Notes under the pieces: generated by a model
The model's input: only the letters and a program-made list of their open reading frames with translations
Told to the model about the DNA's origin: nothing
Databases searched by the model: none
Shown: positions 54,445-63,007 of the stretch, in pieces
How positions within the stretch are numbered: position 1 is the first letter of the stretch
How the letters are laid out: every line of letters begins with the position of its first letter
Position numbers and translations under genes: made by a program
NCBI GenBank assembly: GCA_025210735.1
Contig: JAOARD010000009.1
Span: forward strand, 62,001 to 126,000
DNA length: 64,000 nucleotides
Direction: 5' to 3'
From: Bacteroidales bacterium
GTDB lineage: Bacteria; Bacteroidota; Bacteroidia; Bacteroidales; UBA6680

Positions 54445-55467
54445 ATGGGATTGTTTTCGCTTACACAAGAAATTGCTATCGATCTCGGAACCGCAAATAC
54501 CATCATTATTCATAATGATAAAATAGTAGTTGATGAGCCGTCAATAGTTGCAATAGATAAAGCAAAAGGCAATTTAATTGCCATTGGAGAGCGTGCACGC
54601 CAGATGCATGGAAAAACACATGAGAGTATCAGAACAATTCGTCCGTTGCGCGATGGTGTAATTGCCGATTTTGATGCAGCAGAGAAGATGATACGAGGAA
54701 TGATTAAAATGATTAAGCCAAAGGCCAGTCTTTTTAATCCATCACTAAAAATGGTAGTGTGTATTCCATCGGGTAGTACTGAGGTAGAGATACGTGCGGT
54801 ACGTGACTCATCTGAGCATGCCGGAGGTAGAGATGTATACCTTATTTATGAACCAATGGCTGCTGCTATAGGTATTGGCCTTGATGTTGAAGCACCAGAA
54901 GGGTGTATGGTTGTAGATATAGGGGGTGGTACTGCAGAGATTGCGGTTATAGCACTTGGTGGTATTGTTACAAATAAAAGTATTCGTGTTGCCGGAGATG
55001 GTTTTACAGCAGATATTCAGGCATACATGAGACATCAACATAATATAAAGATCGGAGAACGTACAGCAGAAGATGTTAAGATTGCTGTAGGATCGGCACT
55101 TTCTGATCTTGAAGATCCTCCACAAGACTATATTGTAAGAGGACCAAACCTTATGACTGCGTTACCTATTGAGGTGCCAATATCGTATCAGGAGATAGCA
55201 CATTGCCTTGATAAATCAATCTCGAAGATTGAGACAGCAGTTCTTCAGGTTTTAGAGCAAACACCACCGGAACTTTATGCAGATATTGTTGAAAAAGGAA
55301 TATATCTTGCAGGAGGAGGAGCATTGTTAAGAGGACTTGACAAGAGACTTACCGATAAGATAAATATCCCTTTCAGGGTTGCAGAAGATCCGTTACACGC
55401 AGTGGCAAGAGGTACAGGTATTGCTCTTAAGAATGTTGATAAGTTGCCTCCGTTCTTAATGCGTTAA
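54445..55467 (+). CDS. mreB: rod-shape determining protein MreB
   Basis: The 340-residue bacterial actin has the phosphate-1 loop AIDLGTANTIIIHNDKIVVDEPSIVAID, VVCIPSGSTEVEIRAVRDSSEHAGGRDVYLIYEPMAAAIG, VVDIGGGTAEIAVIALGGIV and YLAGGGALLRGLDKRL. Filaments at the inner membrane orient cell-wall elongation enzymes. This is the first of five consecutive elongasome genes. Confidence 0.96.
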   Translation: MGLFSLTQEIAIDLGTANTIIIHNDKIVVDEPSIVAIDKAKGNLIAIGERARQMHGKTHESIRTIRPLRDGVIADFDAAEKMIRGMIKMIKPKASLFNPSLKMVVCIPSGSTEVEIRAVRDSSEHAGGRDVYLIYEPMAAAIGIGLDVEAPEGCMVVDIGGGTAEIAVIALGGIVTNKSIRVAGDGFTADIQAYMRHQHNIKIGERTAEDVKIAVGSALSDLEDPPQDYIVRGPNLMTALPIEVPISYQEIAHCLDKSISKIETAVLQVLEQTPPELYADIVEKGIYLAGGGALLRGLDKRLTDKINIPFRVAEDPLHAVARGTGIALKNVDKLPPFLMR

Positions 55468-55480
55468 GTAAAGGATATTA

Positions 55481-56293
55481 ATGAAGAGATTACTTGAGAT
55501 TCTTGGAAGATATTTTCACTTCTTTCTTTTTATAATCTTAGAAGTGTTGGCTTTAGTTATGTTGGTACGATATAATTTTTATCATCGTACCAGTTATAAC
55601 TATCTTGCCAATGAAATGGGTGGATATGTTCACTCGCTTACCAGCGAATGGCGCGAATATGTTTACCTCAAAGAGGCAAACCTGGAACTATCGGTACAGA
55701 ATGCTACGCTTAAAAACAGGTTATTTGAATACAAATCTAAATTGGATGAGGTTTGGGAGAAAGTTGACCAGACAGATAGTACCGATTTTGTTTTTCTTAA
55801 AGGAAAGGTTGTATATAATAGTGTAAATACAAGGCATAACTATATAATTCTTGATGTAGGTTTAAAGGATAGTATTAAGCCTGATATGGGAGTGGTTTCC
55901 GGTAATAATATTGTAGGTGTAGTACAAAGTGTAACAGAGAATTATTGCAGAGTACTTTCGTTACTTAATACAGATCTGCGCATAAGTGCTAAGATAAAGA
56001 AAAACAACTATTACGGATCAATGTATTGGGATGGTAAAGATCCTAAACGTGCTGTATTGTATGATATCCCGTTTCACGTAAAACTGATTAAAGGAGATAC
56101 TATTGTAACAAGTGGTTATTCATCTATTTTTCCGGAAGGATTAGATATTGGAACAGTATCTGATTTTGAGTTAAAAGACGGAATGTTTAATAAGGTGAAT
56201 ATAGATCTGTTTACAAATTTTAAGCAGCTATTTCATGTAGAGATAGTTAAGAATGTTAATAAAGAAGAAGTTAAATTTTTACTTGATAACTGA
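55481..56293 (+). CDS. mreC: rod-shape determining protein MreC
   Basis: One N-terminal membrane span (about residues 12-30, YFHFFLFIILEVLALVMLV), a coiled-coil linker (LKEANLELSVQNATLKNRLFEYKSKLDEV), then the two-barrel MreC domain. That domain has IILDVGLKDSIKPDMGVVSGNNIVGVVQSVTENYCRVLSLLNTDLRISAKIKKNNYYGSMYWDG and VTSGYSSIFPEGLDIGTV. It scaffolds PBP2 and RodA in the periplasm. It starts 13 nt after mreB. Confidence 0.92.
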   Translation: MKRLLEILGRYFHFFLFIILEVLALVMLVRYNFYHRTSYNYLANEMGGYVHSLTSEWREYVYLKEANLELSVQNATLKNRLFEYKSKLDEVWEKVDQTDSTDFVFLKGKVVYNSVNTRHNYIILDVGLKDSIKPDMGVVSGNNIVGVVQSVTENYCRVLSLLNTDLRISAKIKKNNYYGSMYWDGKDPKRAVLYDIPFHVKLIKGDTIVTSGYSSIFPEGLDIGTVSDFELKDGMFNKVNIDLFTNFKQLFHVEIVKNVNKEEVKFLLDN

Positions 56294-56360
56294 TAGATAT
56301 ATCTGTTGAATAATCTTTATACATATTGTATATCAGTAAAATGTAATTAAATAGTGATTG

Positions 56361-56873
56361 ATGAATAAACTGATAAGATATCTGATAGTTTTTGTTTTGC
56401 TCTGTTTTATTCAGGTTTTTTTATTGAACAGCATTCAGATAAATGGATATATAAATCCATTTTTGTATGTTATGTTTATTCTTGTATTGCCTTTTGAAAT
56501 AAGCAGATTGTGGTTACTTATAGTAGGTTTTCTTCTCGGATTTACAATTGATATGTTCTGCGGAACTCCCGGAATGCATACATCAGCAACTGTATTTATT
56601 GCGTTTCTGAGACCATATATTCTGCGATATTTCTCACCGCGCGATGGATATACAACAAACACTTTACCAACAATAAGTTATTATGGTTTTAAGTGGTTCT
56701 TCTATTATTCCCTGATACTTGTGTCGGCTCATCATATGTTTCTTTTTATAGTAGAGGCATTCAGACTATCTGATATACTAGCTGTTCTTGCAAGGGCATC
56801 AATGAGTATATCATTCACTATGTTACTTATTGTGTTGTCACAATATCTGTTTTATAAATCAAAGGTAAATTAA
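56361..56873 (+). CDS. mreD: rod-shape determining protein MreD
   Basis: A 170-residue polytopic membrane protein in the mreD position with its usual look. It has five or six hydrophobic spans and the short conserved piece LWLLIVGFLLGFTIDMFCGTPGMHTSATVFIAFLRPYIL. The ATG at 56361 is used; the TTG at 56358 would add one residue. Next to it the PBP2 gene begins after 3 nt. Confidence 0.85.
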   Translation: MNKLIRYLIVFVLLCFIQVFLLNSIQINGYINPFLYVMFILVLPFEISRLWLLIVGFLLGFTIDMFCGTPGMHTSATVFIAFLRPYILRYFSPRDGYTTNTLPTISYYGFKWFFYYSLILVSAHHMFLFIVEAFRLSDILAVLARASMSISFTMLLIVLSQYLFYKSKVN

Positions 56874-56876
56874 TAG

Positions 56877-58727
56877 GTGCAAAAATATTCCGACAGAAAA
56901 TATGTTATTGGAGCTATAATAATTGTTATAGCCCTTATATATATATCGCGTCTTTTTTGGATTCAGGTTGTTGACGATAAATACAAACTTATAGCAGACA
57001 GAAATTCTACTCGTAGAGTAACACAGTTTCCTGCCAGAGGGCTTATATATGATAGGAATGATAATCTTATTGTATATAATATGGCAGCATATGACCTTAT
57101 GGTTGTACCAAGACAACTTGAAGAGTTTGATACTGTAGACCTGTGTAAGACATTAGGTATTGAGATAGATTATCTGAAAAAGAAACTGTCAAAAGCGTGG
57201 AAAAAAAACCCTTATCAGGGTGCAGAAGTTCTTAAACAGATATCAGATACTCTTTATGCAAATCTTCAGGAGAAGTTGCATAAATACCCCGGTTTTTATG
57301 TACAGTCCAGAACATTAAGAAAATACCCACACGATGCAGGAGCAAATGTATTAGGGTATGTTAGTGAGGTATCTAAATCTATTGCAAATAATAATTCATA
57401 CTACAAATCAGGCGATTATATTGGATACAGTGGTATTGAGAAGACATATGAAAAAGTTTTGCGTGGTCAGAAAGGCGTTAATTATAACGTATTTGATGTA
57501 CATAACCGTAAAATGGGAGCATATAAAGATGGTAAGTTTGATACACTTCCACGAATTGGAGGAAATCTGAAGAGTACACTTGATATTGAACTGCAAAAGT
57601 ACGGTGAACTTCTTATGCAAAACAAGATAGGTGGTATTGTTGCAATAGAGCCATCAACAGGTGAAATTCTGGCATCGGTAACAGCACCTTCTTATTCACC
57701 ATCAACAATGGTAGGAAGATCAAGATCTGTAACATATCCGATATTAAATAAAGATCCGCTTAAACCTCTTTACAATAGAGCTACTATGGCTCCGTATCCT
57801 CCCGGATCAACATTTAAGATGATAACGGGGTTAATTGGATTACAGGAAGGAGTATTAAAACCATACCATAAATATAGTTGTGCAGGAGCATACTATTCGC
57901 GTGGTGTTACTGTAGGTTGTCACCATCATGTGTCTCCAATAGCTTTAGATAAAGCAGTACAGATGTCATGTAATACATACTTCTGTCATGTATTCAGAAA
58001 AATAATTGATAAACCGGAATTTGGTTCTGTCGAGAAAGGTCTTAACAAATGGGGAGAATATGTAAAATCGTTTGGACTTGGAGTTGATTTAGAGACCGAT
58101 TTGGAGAGTGAGAGAAAAGGTATTCTGCCTACAGTAAAGAGATATAACAGGGTTTACAGAAGAGGTGGTTGGAGTTCACTTACAATCATATCTATATCTA
58201 TTGGTCAGGGTGAGATTTCTGTTACACCTCTGCAGTTGGCAAATATGACTTCAGCCATAGCGAATAGAGGATATTATTATACACCACATATTATAAAAGA
58301 TATTGCCGGAAACGGTGTTGATAAACGATTTAAAAAGAGACACTACACAAAGATAGATTCATCATATTTTAACGATGTAATTGTGGGAATGGATCTGGCT
58401 GTAAATGGAATTCCGGGTAGTGGAAGTACAGCAACAATAGCGAGAATAAAGGATGTTGATATGTGTGGGAAAACAGGTACTGCACAAAATCCTCATGGAG
58501 ATAACCACTCCGTTTTTGTATCGTTTGCACCAAAAGATAACCCTAAGATAGCGATTGCTATTTTGGTAGAGAATGCAGGATACGGTGCAAGTTGGGCAGC
58601 ACCAATAGCAAGTCTTATGGTTGAAAAATATCTTAAAGGAGATATTGATGAAAACAGAAAATGGCTGGAAAAAAGAATTTTAGATAAAGATTTTATAAGC
58701 GAACTGAATAGTGAAGAGGACGAGTAA
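56877..58727 (+). CDS. mrdA: elongation transpeptidase PBP2 (MrdA), GTG start
   Basis: The class B penicillin-binding protein of the elongasome, 616 residues. It has a membrane anchor (about 9-30), RGLIYDRNDNLIVYN in the pedestal, and active-site motifs STFK (311-314), SCN (364-366) and KTG (532-534). No ATG is available near the start and GTG at 56877, 3 nt after mreD, gives a normal N-terminus. It cross-links side-wall peptidoglycan with RodA. It overlaps rodA by 17 nt. Confidence 0.94.
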   Translation: MQKYSDRKYVIGAIIIVIALIYISRLFWIQVVDDKYKLIADRNSTRRVTQFPARGLIYDRNDNLIVYNMAAYDLMVVPRQLEEFDTVDLCKTLGIEIDYLKKKLSKAWKKNPYQGAEVLKQISDTLYANLQEKLHKYPGFYVQSRTLRKYPHDAGANVLGYVSEVSKSIANNNSYYKSGDYIGYSGIEKTYEKVLRGQKGVNYNVFDVHNRKMGAYKDGKFDTLPRIGGNLKSTLDIELQKYGELLMQNKIGGIVAIEPSTGEILASVTAPSYSPSTMVGRSRSVTYPILNKDPLKPLYNRATMAPYPPGSTFKMITGLIGLQEGVLKPYHKYSCAGAYYSRGVTVGCHHHVSPIALDKAVQMSCNTYFCHVFRKIIDKPEFGSVEKGLNKWGEYVKSFGLGVDLETDLESERKGILPTVKRYNRVYRRGGWSSLTIISISIGQGEISVTPLQLANMTSAIANRGYYYTPHIIKDIAGNGVDKRFKKRHYTKIDSSYFNDVIVGMDLAVNGIPGSGSTATIARIKDVDMCGKTGTAQNPHGDNHSVFVSFAPKDNPKIAIAILVENAGYGASWAAPIASLMVEKYLKGDIDENRKWLEKRILDKDFISELNSEEDE

Positions 58728-60135
58728 CATATTTTATAAGATAGACTGGGTTGTAGTATTAATATATCTGCTATTGGTGTTTGCAGGTTGGATTAATATT
58801 TATTCTGTAGTATTTGATCAGGAAAATAGCAGTGTTCTGGATTTTGGAACAAAATACGGAAAGCAATTGATATGGATTTTTGCAGCACTTTCAGTCGGAA
58901 CTATTGTATTGTTAATTGATCAACGCTTCTTCCCCATGTTCTCAAGTGTAATATATGCTTTTACCATAGCCTTGCTTTTAGCAGTATTGGTATTCGGAAA
59001 AGAGATTAATGGTGCACGTTCTTGGATTTCAATAGGTGCGTTCAGATTGCAACCGGCAGAATTTGCTAAGATGGCTACGTTACTCATTCTGGCAAAGTTT
59101 ATGAGCAGGCCAAATTTTAGTGTCTTTAAAGTAAAAGATATGTTAAAAATTGGGTTATATCTGTTTGCTCCGTTTGCTTTGATTCTTTTACAGAACGATA
59201 CCGGGTCGGCACTTGTTTATGTAGCATTTATTCTTGTTCTGTTCAGAGAAGGATTACCTGGTTGGGTTTTGCTTACAGGAGTAGGATTAATAATACTGTT
59301 TATAGTTTCGTTACTATTTTCACCCATTGTAATTCTTATTTCGCTATTATTATTACTGCTGCTTATATACATCAGAATATCTCTGGATAAGAGAAAAGCT
59401 CTGTATGTTACCGGATCTTTGGCATCTTTATCTGTTGCACTCTTTATAGTTAATAAGTATGTTGAGTTAAATATGAATGACTATGTTGTAGTAATGCTTC
59501 CTGCAGCATTATATACACCATTTTTGTTATTTAGTTTTGCACGTAAAAAACTTAAAAGAGGTCTGTTTTTACTACTATTTTTTTGGGGATCAGTAGGTGT
59601 AAATTACTCTGTAGATTATGTGTTTTATAATATTCTTGAAGAACATCATCGTAAAAGAATTAATGATCTTCTAGGTATTGAATCAGATCCGTATGGATGG
59701 GGATATAATGTTAATCAGAGTAAAATAGCAATTGGTTCAGGCGGTTTTTCCGGAAAAGGATTTTTACACGGAACGCAGACTAAACTTAAGTTTGTTCCTG
59801 AACAGAGTACCGATTTTATATTCTGTACAGTTGGAGAGGAGTGGGGATTCCTTGGATCGTTGTTTGTAATTGGTCTGTTTGTGTTGTTGTTAATAAAGAT
59901 TATACAGATAGCAGAGCGGCAACGATTAGCATTTGCCCGTATATATGCTTATGGTGTTTTATCAATACTATTCTTTCATTTTGCAGTAAATATAGGTATG
60001 ACAATAGGAGTTGTTCCTGTAATTGGAATTCCGTTGCCATTCTTCAGTTATGGAGGATCATCGTTATGGGGTTTTACAATACTACTTTTTATATTACTTA
60101 ACCTTGATGCTTCAAGATTCGAACTGGTCAGGTAG
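58711..60135 (+). CDS. rodA: elongation glycosyltransferase RodA, GTG start
   Basis: The SEDS polymerase of the elongasome. It has GARSWISIGAFRLQPAEFAKMATLLILAKFM, NDTGSALVYVAFILVLF, GGFSGKGFLHGTQTKLKFVPEQSTDFIFCTVGEEWGFLGS and GVVPVIGIPLPFFSYGGSSLWGF, all SEDS signatures. At 474 residues it is about 100 longer than E. coli RodA, with an extra hydrophobic block (about 185-300, ILISLLLLLLLIYIRI...). Bacteroidota RodA proteins often have this insertion. The GTG start lies inside mrdA. Confidence 0.92.
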   Translation: MKRTSNIFYKIDWVVVLIYLLLVFAGWINIYSVVFDQENSSVLDFGTKYGKQLIWIFAALSVGTIVLLIDQRFFPMFSSVIYAFTIALLLAVLVFGKEINGARSWISIGAFRLQPAEFAKMATLLILAKFMSRPNFSVFKVKDMLKIGLYLFAPFALILLQNDTGSALVYVAFILVLFREGLPGWVLLTGVGLIILFIVSLLFSPIVILISLLLLLLLIYIRISLDKRKALYVTGSLASLSVALFIVNKYVELNMNDYVVVMLPAALYTPFLLFSFARKKLKRGLFLLLFFWGSVGVNYSVDYVFYNILEEHHRKRINDLLGIESDPYGWGYNVNQSKIAIGSGGFSGKGFLHGTQTKLKFVPEQSTDFIFCTVGEEWGFLGSLFVIGLFVLLLIKIIQIAERQRLAFARIYAYGVLSILFFHFAVNIGMTIGVVPVIGIPLPFFSYGGSSLWGFTILLFILLNLDASRFELVR

Positions 60136-60718
60136 AACTGTTGTTTAAAATCTGGTTAACATGTTCAGAGACTTCGCTTATAAAGCGGATTGATAACTCC
60201 TGAATATCATTGTAGTTTTCGTTAAGCAACCCGGGCAGATATTGACTCTTTTCCGGAAGAGATGTATGACGCTCCATAATGCTTATAGCCTCAATAATGC
60301 CTTTTTCTGTTGAGTATGAATATAACCTGTTACTCTGAATCATAAATGGTGTAATATATTGTACCTTGCGCGGAAGTATTCTGTAATTTGCAAGAAGTAA
60401 CATATAAAATTTAGTGGCAAATCTGTTTAATGTTATATCACTATATTTTCCCCAGTTTTTAGCCAGAATATGATCAATTATCATATCAGATATGATACCA
60501 GCGTATCTTTTGTACAGAGGTTTAAAAAAGGTGGTAATTTCAGATACATTTTTATTGTTGTCTGTAAATCTATCAATCTCTCTGTGTAGCAAAATACCTC
60601 TCTGCACATCTATTGGATACGATTTAAACTTGCTGCCTTTTACAAAATCGCCGATAAAATTTCCGATTCTGACCTGATTATTTTCCCCTGATAAAAAAAT
60701 ATGACCTAGATAGTTCAT
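60128..60718 (-). CDS. AcpH-like ACP phosphodiesterase family protein
   Basis: The 196-residue protein matches the DUF479/AcpH family: MNYLGHIFLSGENNQVRIGNFIGDFVKG, GILLHREIDRFTDNN and RYAGIISDMIIDHILAKNW, with the conserved His and Asp residues expected for metal binding. E. coli AcpH removes the 4'-phosphopantetheine arm from acyl carrier protein. Whether this one does is not proven. It is convergent with rodA and their 3' ends overlap by 8 nt. Confidence 0.85.
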   Translation of the reverse strand: MNYLGHIFLSGENNQVRIGNFIGDFVKGSKFKSYPIDVQRGILLHREIDRFTDNNKNVSEITTFFKPLYKRYAGIISDMIIDHILAKNWGKYSDITLNRFATKFYMLLLANYRILPRKVQYITPFMIQSNRLYSYSTEKGIIEAISIMERHTSLPEKSQYLPGLLNENYNDIQELSIRFISEVSEHVNQILNNSST

Positions 60719-60824
60719 GTTACCTGTAATTGAATGTTTTTGTTACTGAGGCTATTGATAATGTTGCTTAATATTATTAACTTGAAGACGTAAGCTACTT
60801 ATTTTAAATTAAAATTCAATTATT

Positions 60825-62156
60825 ATGTCAAAGAAAAACGTAATTATTATTGGTGCCGCCGGGCGCGATTTTCACAACTTTAACACCTTCTTCAGAGGTA
60901 ACGATCATTACAATGTTGTAGCATTTACAGCTGCACAGATACCCGATATTGATGGTCGTAAATATCCTAAAGAGCTAGCCGGAGATTTATATCCTAAAGG
61001 AATTCCTATTTATCCTGAATCAGAGCTTACAGATCTTATTAGGAAGCATAATGTTACAGAGTGTGTTTTTTCTTATAGTGATGTTCCTTACCAGAAAGTT
61101 ATGAACATGAGTGCTGTAGTTAATGCAGCCGGAGCTAACTTTACACTGCTAGGATCAAAAGATACTCAGATTAAGAGTACTAAGCCAGTTATTGCAATAG
61201 GAGCTGTTCGTACAGGTTGTGGTAAGTCACAAACATCAAGAAGAGTTATTGAGTTGTTAATGGAGAAAGGTTTAAAGGTTGTTGCAATACGTCATCCAAT
61301 GCCTTATGGCGATTTGGTTGCGCAAAAGGTTCAACGATTTGCAACAATTGATGATCTTGAAAGACACAATTGTACTATTGAGGAGATGGAGGAGTATGAA
61401 CCTCACGTAACCCGTGGTAATGTTATTTATGCAGGTGTAGATTATGAAGCAATTGTGAGAGAGGCAGAGAATGATCCTGACGGATGTGACGTGATTGTTT
61501 GGGATGGCGGAAATAATGATTTTCCTTTTTATAAGCCAGATCTTACTATAACAGTTGTAGATCCGCACAGACCAGGGCATGAACTAATGTTTTATCCGGG
61601 TGAGGCAATGTTGCGTATGGCCGATGTAGTTGTAATAAATAAGATAGACAGTGCAAACCCTGATAATATTCAGGTATTGCGTGATAATATTGCTAAGGTT
61701 AATCCTAAAGCAACTGTAATAGATGCTGCATCACCACTTACTGTTGATGCACCTGAATTGTTAAGAGGAAAAAGCTGTTTGGTTGTTGAAGACGGACCAA
61801 CGTTAACCCATGGTAATATGAAGATAGGTGCTGGTGTAGTTGCAGCAATGAAACATGGTGCATCAGAACTTGTTGATCCTCGCGAATTTGCTGTAGGTAA
61901 ATTGGTAGAGACATTTGATACCTATCCTGAGATTGGAACACTGCTTCCGGCAATGGGATATGGAACAGAGCAAAAGCGTGATTTAGAGAAAACTATTGAG
62001 AACACGCCATGTGATGTTGCTGTAATTGGTACACCAATAGATCTTAGTCGTATAATAAAGATAAAGAAACCTGTTGTAAAGGTAGGATATGATCTGCAAG
62101 AGATTGGTGTTCCGAACCTACAAGGTGTACTTGATGAGTTTTTAAGTAAGAAGTAA
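60825..62156 (+). CDS. P-loop protein of the cyclic 2,3-diphosphoglycerate synthetase-like family
   Basis: The 443-residue protein starts with a Rossmann-like segment (VIIIGAAGRDFHNFNTFF) and carries a P-loop (GAVRTGCGKSQTSRR, about 126-140). Nucleotide-binding segments DVIVWDGGNNDFPF and ADVVVINKIDSANP (NKxD-like guanine motif) follow. This family is annotated as cyclic 2,3-diphosphoglycerate synthetase after an archaeal enzyme, but bacteria are not known to make that solute, so the bacterial substrate is open. It stands alone between an AcpH-like gene and a terminator. Confidence 0.8.
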   Translation: MSKKNVIIIGAAGRDFHNFNTFFRGNDHYNVVAFTAAQIPDIDGRKYPKELAGDLYPKGIPIYPESELTDLIRKHNVTECVFSYSDVPYQKVMNMSAVVNAAGANFTLLGSKDTQIKSTKPVIAIGAVRTGCGKSQTSRRVIELLMEKGLKVVAIRHPMPYGDLVAQKVQRFATIDDLERHNCTIEEMEEYEPHVTRGNVIYAGVDYEAIVREAENDPDGCDVIVWDGGNNDFPFYKPDLTITVVDPHRPGHELMFYPGEAMLRMADVVVINKIDSANPDNIQVLRDNIAKVNPKATVIDAASPLTVDAPELLRGKSCLVVEDGPTLTHGNMKIGAGVVAAMKHGASELVDPREFAVGKLVETFDTYPEIGTLLPAMGYGTEQKRDLEKTIENTPCDVAVIGTPIDLSRIIKIKKPVVKVGYDLQEIGVPNLQGVLDEFLSKK

Positions 62157-62175
62157 TTTTATAATACAATATTAT

Positions 62176-62212
62176 AAAGTCGCTATATCGCTTGTATATA
62201 GCGACTTTTATT
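62176..62212 (+). terminator. terminator of the P-loop protein gene
   Basis: A 13-bp perfect stem (62176-62188 with 62196-62208), a 7-nt loop and a T-rich tail. Confidence 0.8.
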
Positions 62213-62252
62213 GTTTTAATAATGTTAAATTAACAATTTGCAGTGCTTTACT

Positions 62253-62284
62253 TTTGCTGTTCATATTAATAAGTGCTATTTTTG
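62253..62284 (+). promoter_or_regulatory. strong promoter match before the exported protein gene
   Basis: TTTG (62253-62256), 20 nt, TATTTTTG (62277-62284) match the Bacteroidota consensus at every defined base. Start near 62291 leaves about 20 nt of leader and rules out the in-frame start at 62254. Confidence 0.7.
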
Positions 62285-62310
62285 GGCGATTGGATCTTAA
62301 ACTTAGGTAT

Positions 62311-62874
62311 ATGAGAGTAAAAGTACTACTAATAGTTTTATGCGTCCATCTGGGTGTTATGGCGCAGGACGCAAAAAAGGAAAGTAAAAAGCAGAGCGAT
62401 CAAATTGTAATGCTTTCAGGTGAGAAAATTCCATGTGACGTAATCAAGATTTATTCGTCAAAGATACGATACAGGTTAGATGGGGTTAAACGTGACCAGT
62501 ATGTTAAGAAAGATAACGTAGAGAAAGTTATCTACCGTACAGGAAAAATAAGAACTGTAAATAAACCTGCTTTTAAGGAGTTAAAAGAGGATGATTACAG
62601 AATGATATTCCTTACAGACAATAAAGATGATGTAGCCGGAATGTATCCGCGAAAAGAGATTATTGTAAGATCAGCAAAAAGTAGCAGATCATCGTCTGCT
62701 GCAAGAAAGAGTGCTGAGATAAAGATTAGAAAAAAGGCAGTTAGATATAAAGCTGTTATGGTTCTTATAACAAGTAGAGAACGTCAGGGAGGTTTTGGAG
62801 AGCCACCGTCATACATAATAAAGGGTATTCCTTACTGTTCTGAACCGGAAGAGAAAAAAGAGAATAAACAATAG
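62311..62874 (+). CDS. exported hypothetical protein
   Basis: The 187-residue product begins MRVKVLLIVLCVHLGVMAQ, a signal peptide cut after AQ. The mature part starts with a lysine-rich stretch and then reads QIVMLSGEKIPCDVIKIYSSKIRYRLDGVKRDQYVKKDNVEKVIYRTGK. This is a small beta unit seen in several Bacteroidota exported proteins (a sensor-like strand pattern, function unknown). The rest is basic and serine-rich (RSAKSSRSSSAARKSAEIKIRKKAVR). The start is fixed by the promoter position. Confidence 0.6.
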   Translation: MRVKVLLIVLCVHLGVMAQDAKKESKKQSDQIVMLSGEKIPCDVIKIYSSKIRYRLDGVKRDQYVKKDNVEKVIYRTGKIRTVNKPAFKELKEDDYRMIFLTDNKDDVAGMYPRKEIIVRSAKSSRSSSAARKSAEIKIRKKAVRYKAVMVLITSRERQGGFGEPPSYIIKGIPYCSEPEEKKENKQ

Positions 62875-62879
62875 AGCAT

Positions 62880-62909
62880 ATAGCTGTCATATTATGGCAG
62901 CTATTTTTG
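62880..62909 (+). terminator. terminator of the exported protein gene
   Basis: An 11-bp stem with one wobble pair (62880-62890 with 62894-62904), a 3-nt loop and five T. Confidence 0.65.
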
Positions 62910-62940
62910 TATATAGTTTGAAAATATTATAGGTAAAATA

Positions 62941-62971
62941 AAAGAGAGTATTTTAACAATACTCTCTTTTT
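62941..62971. terminator. bidirectional terminator between convergent genes
   Basis: A 12-bp perfect stem (62941-62952 with 62958-62969), with T on the plus side and A-rich sequence on the left that gives T on the minus side. It suits the minus-strand gene ending at 63008. Confidence 0.75.
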
Positions 62972-63007
62972 GCTAAACGGAAAAAATCAATATTTAGTTT
63001 AAAGTTG

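Noticed and set aside
62254..62310. N-terminal extension of the exported protein
   Set aside because: A complete promoter (62253-62284) covers this region and the ATG at 62311 gives a clean signal peptide.
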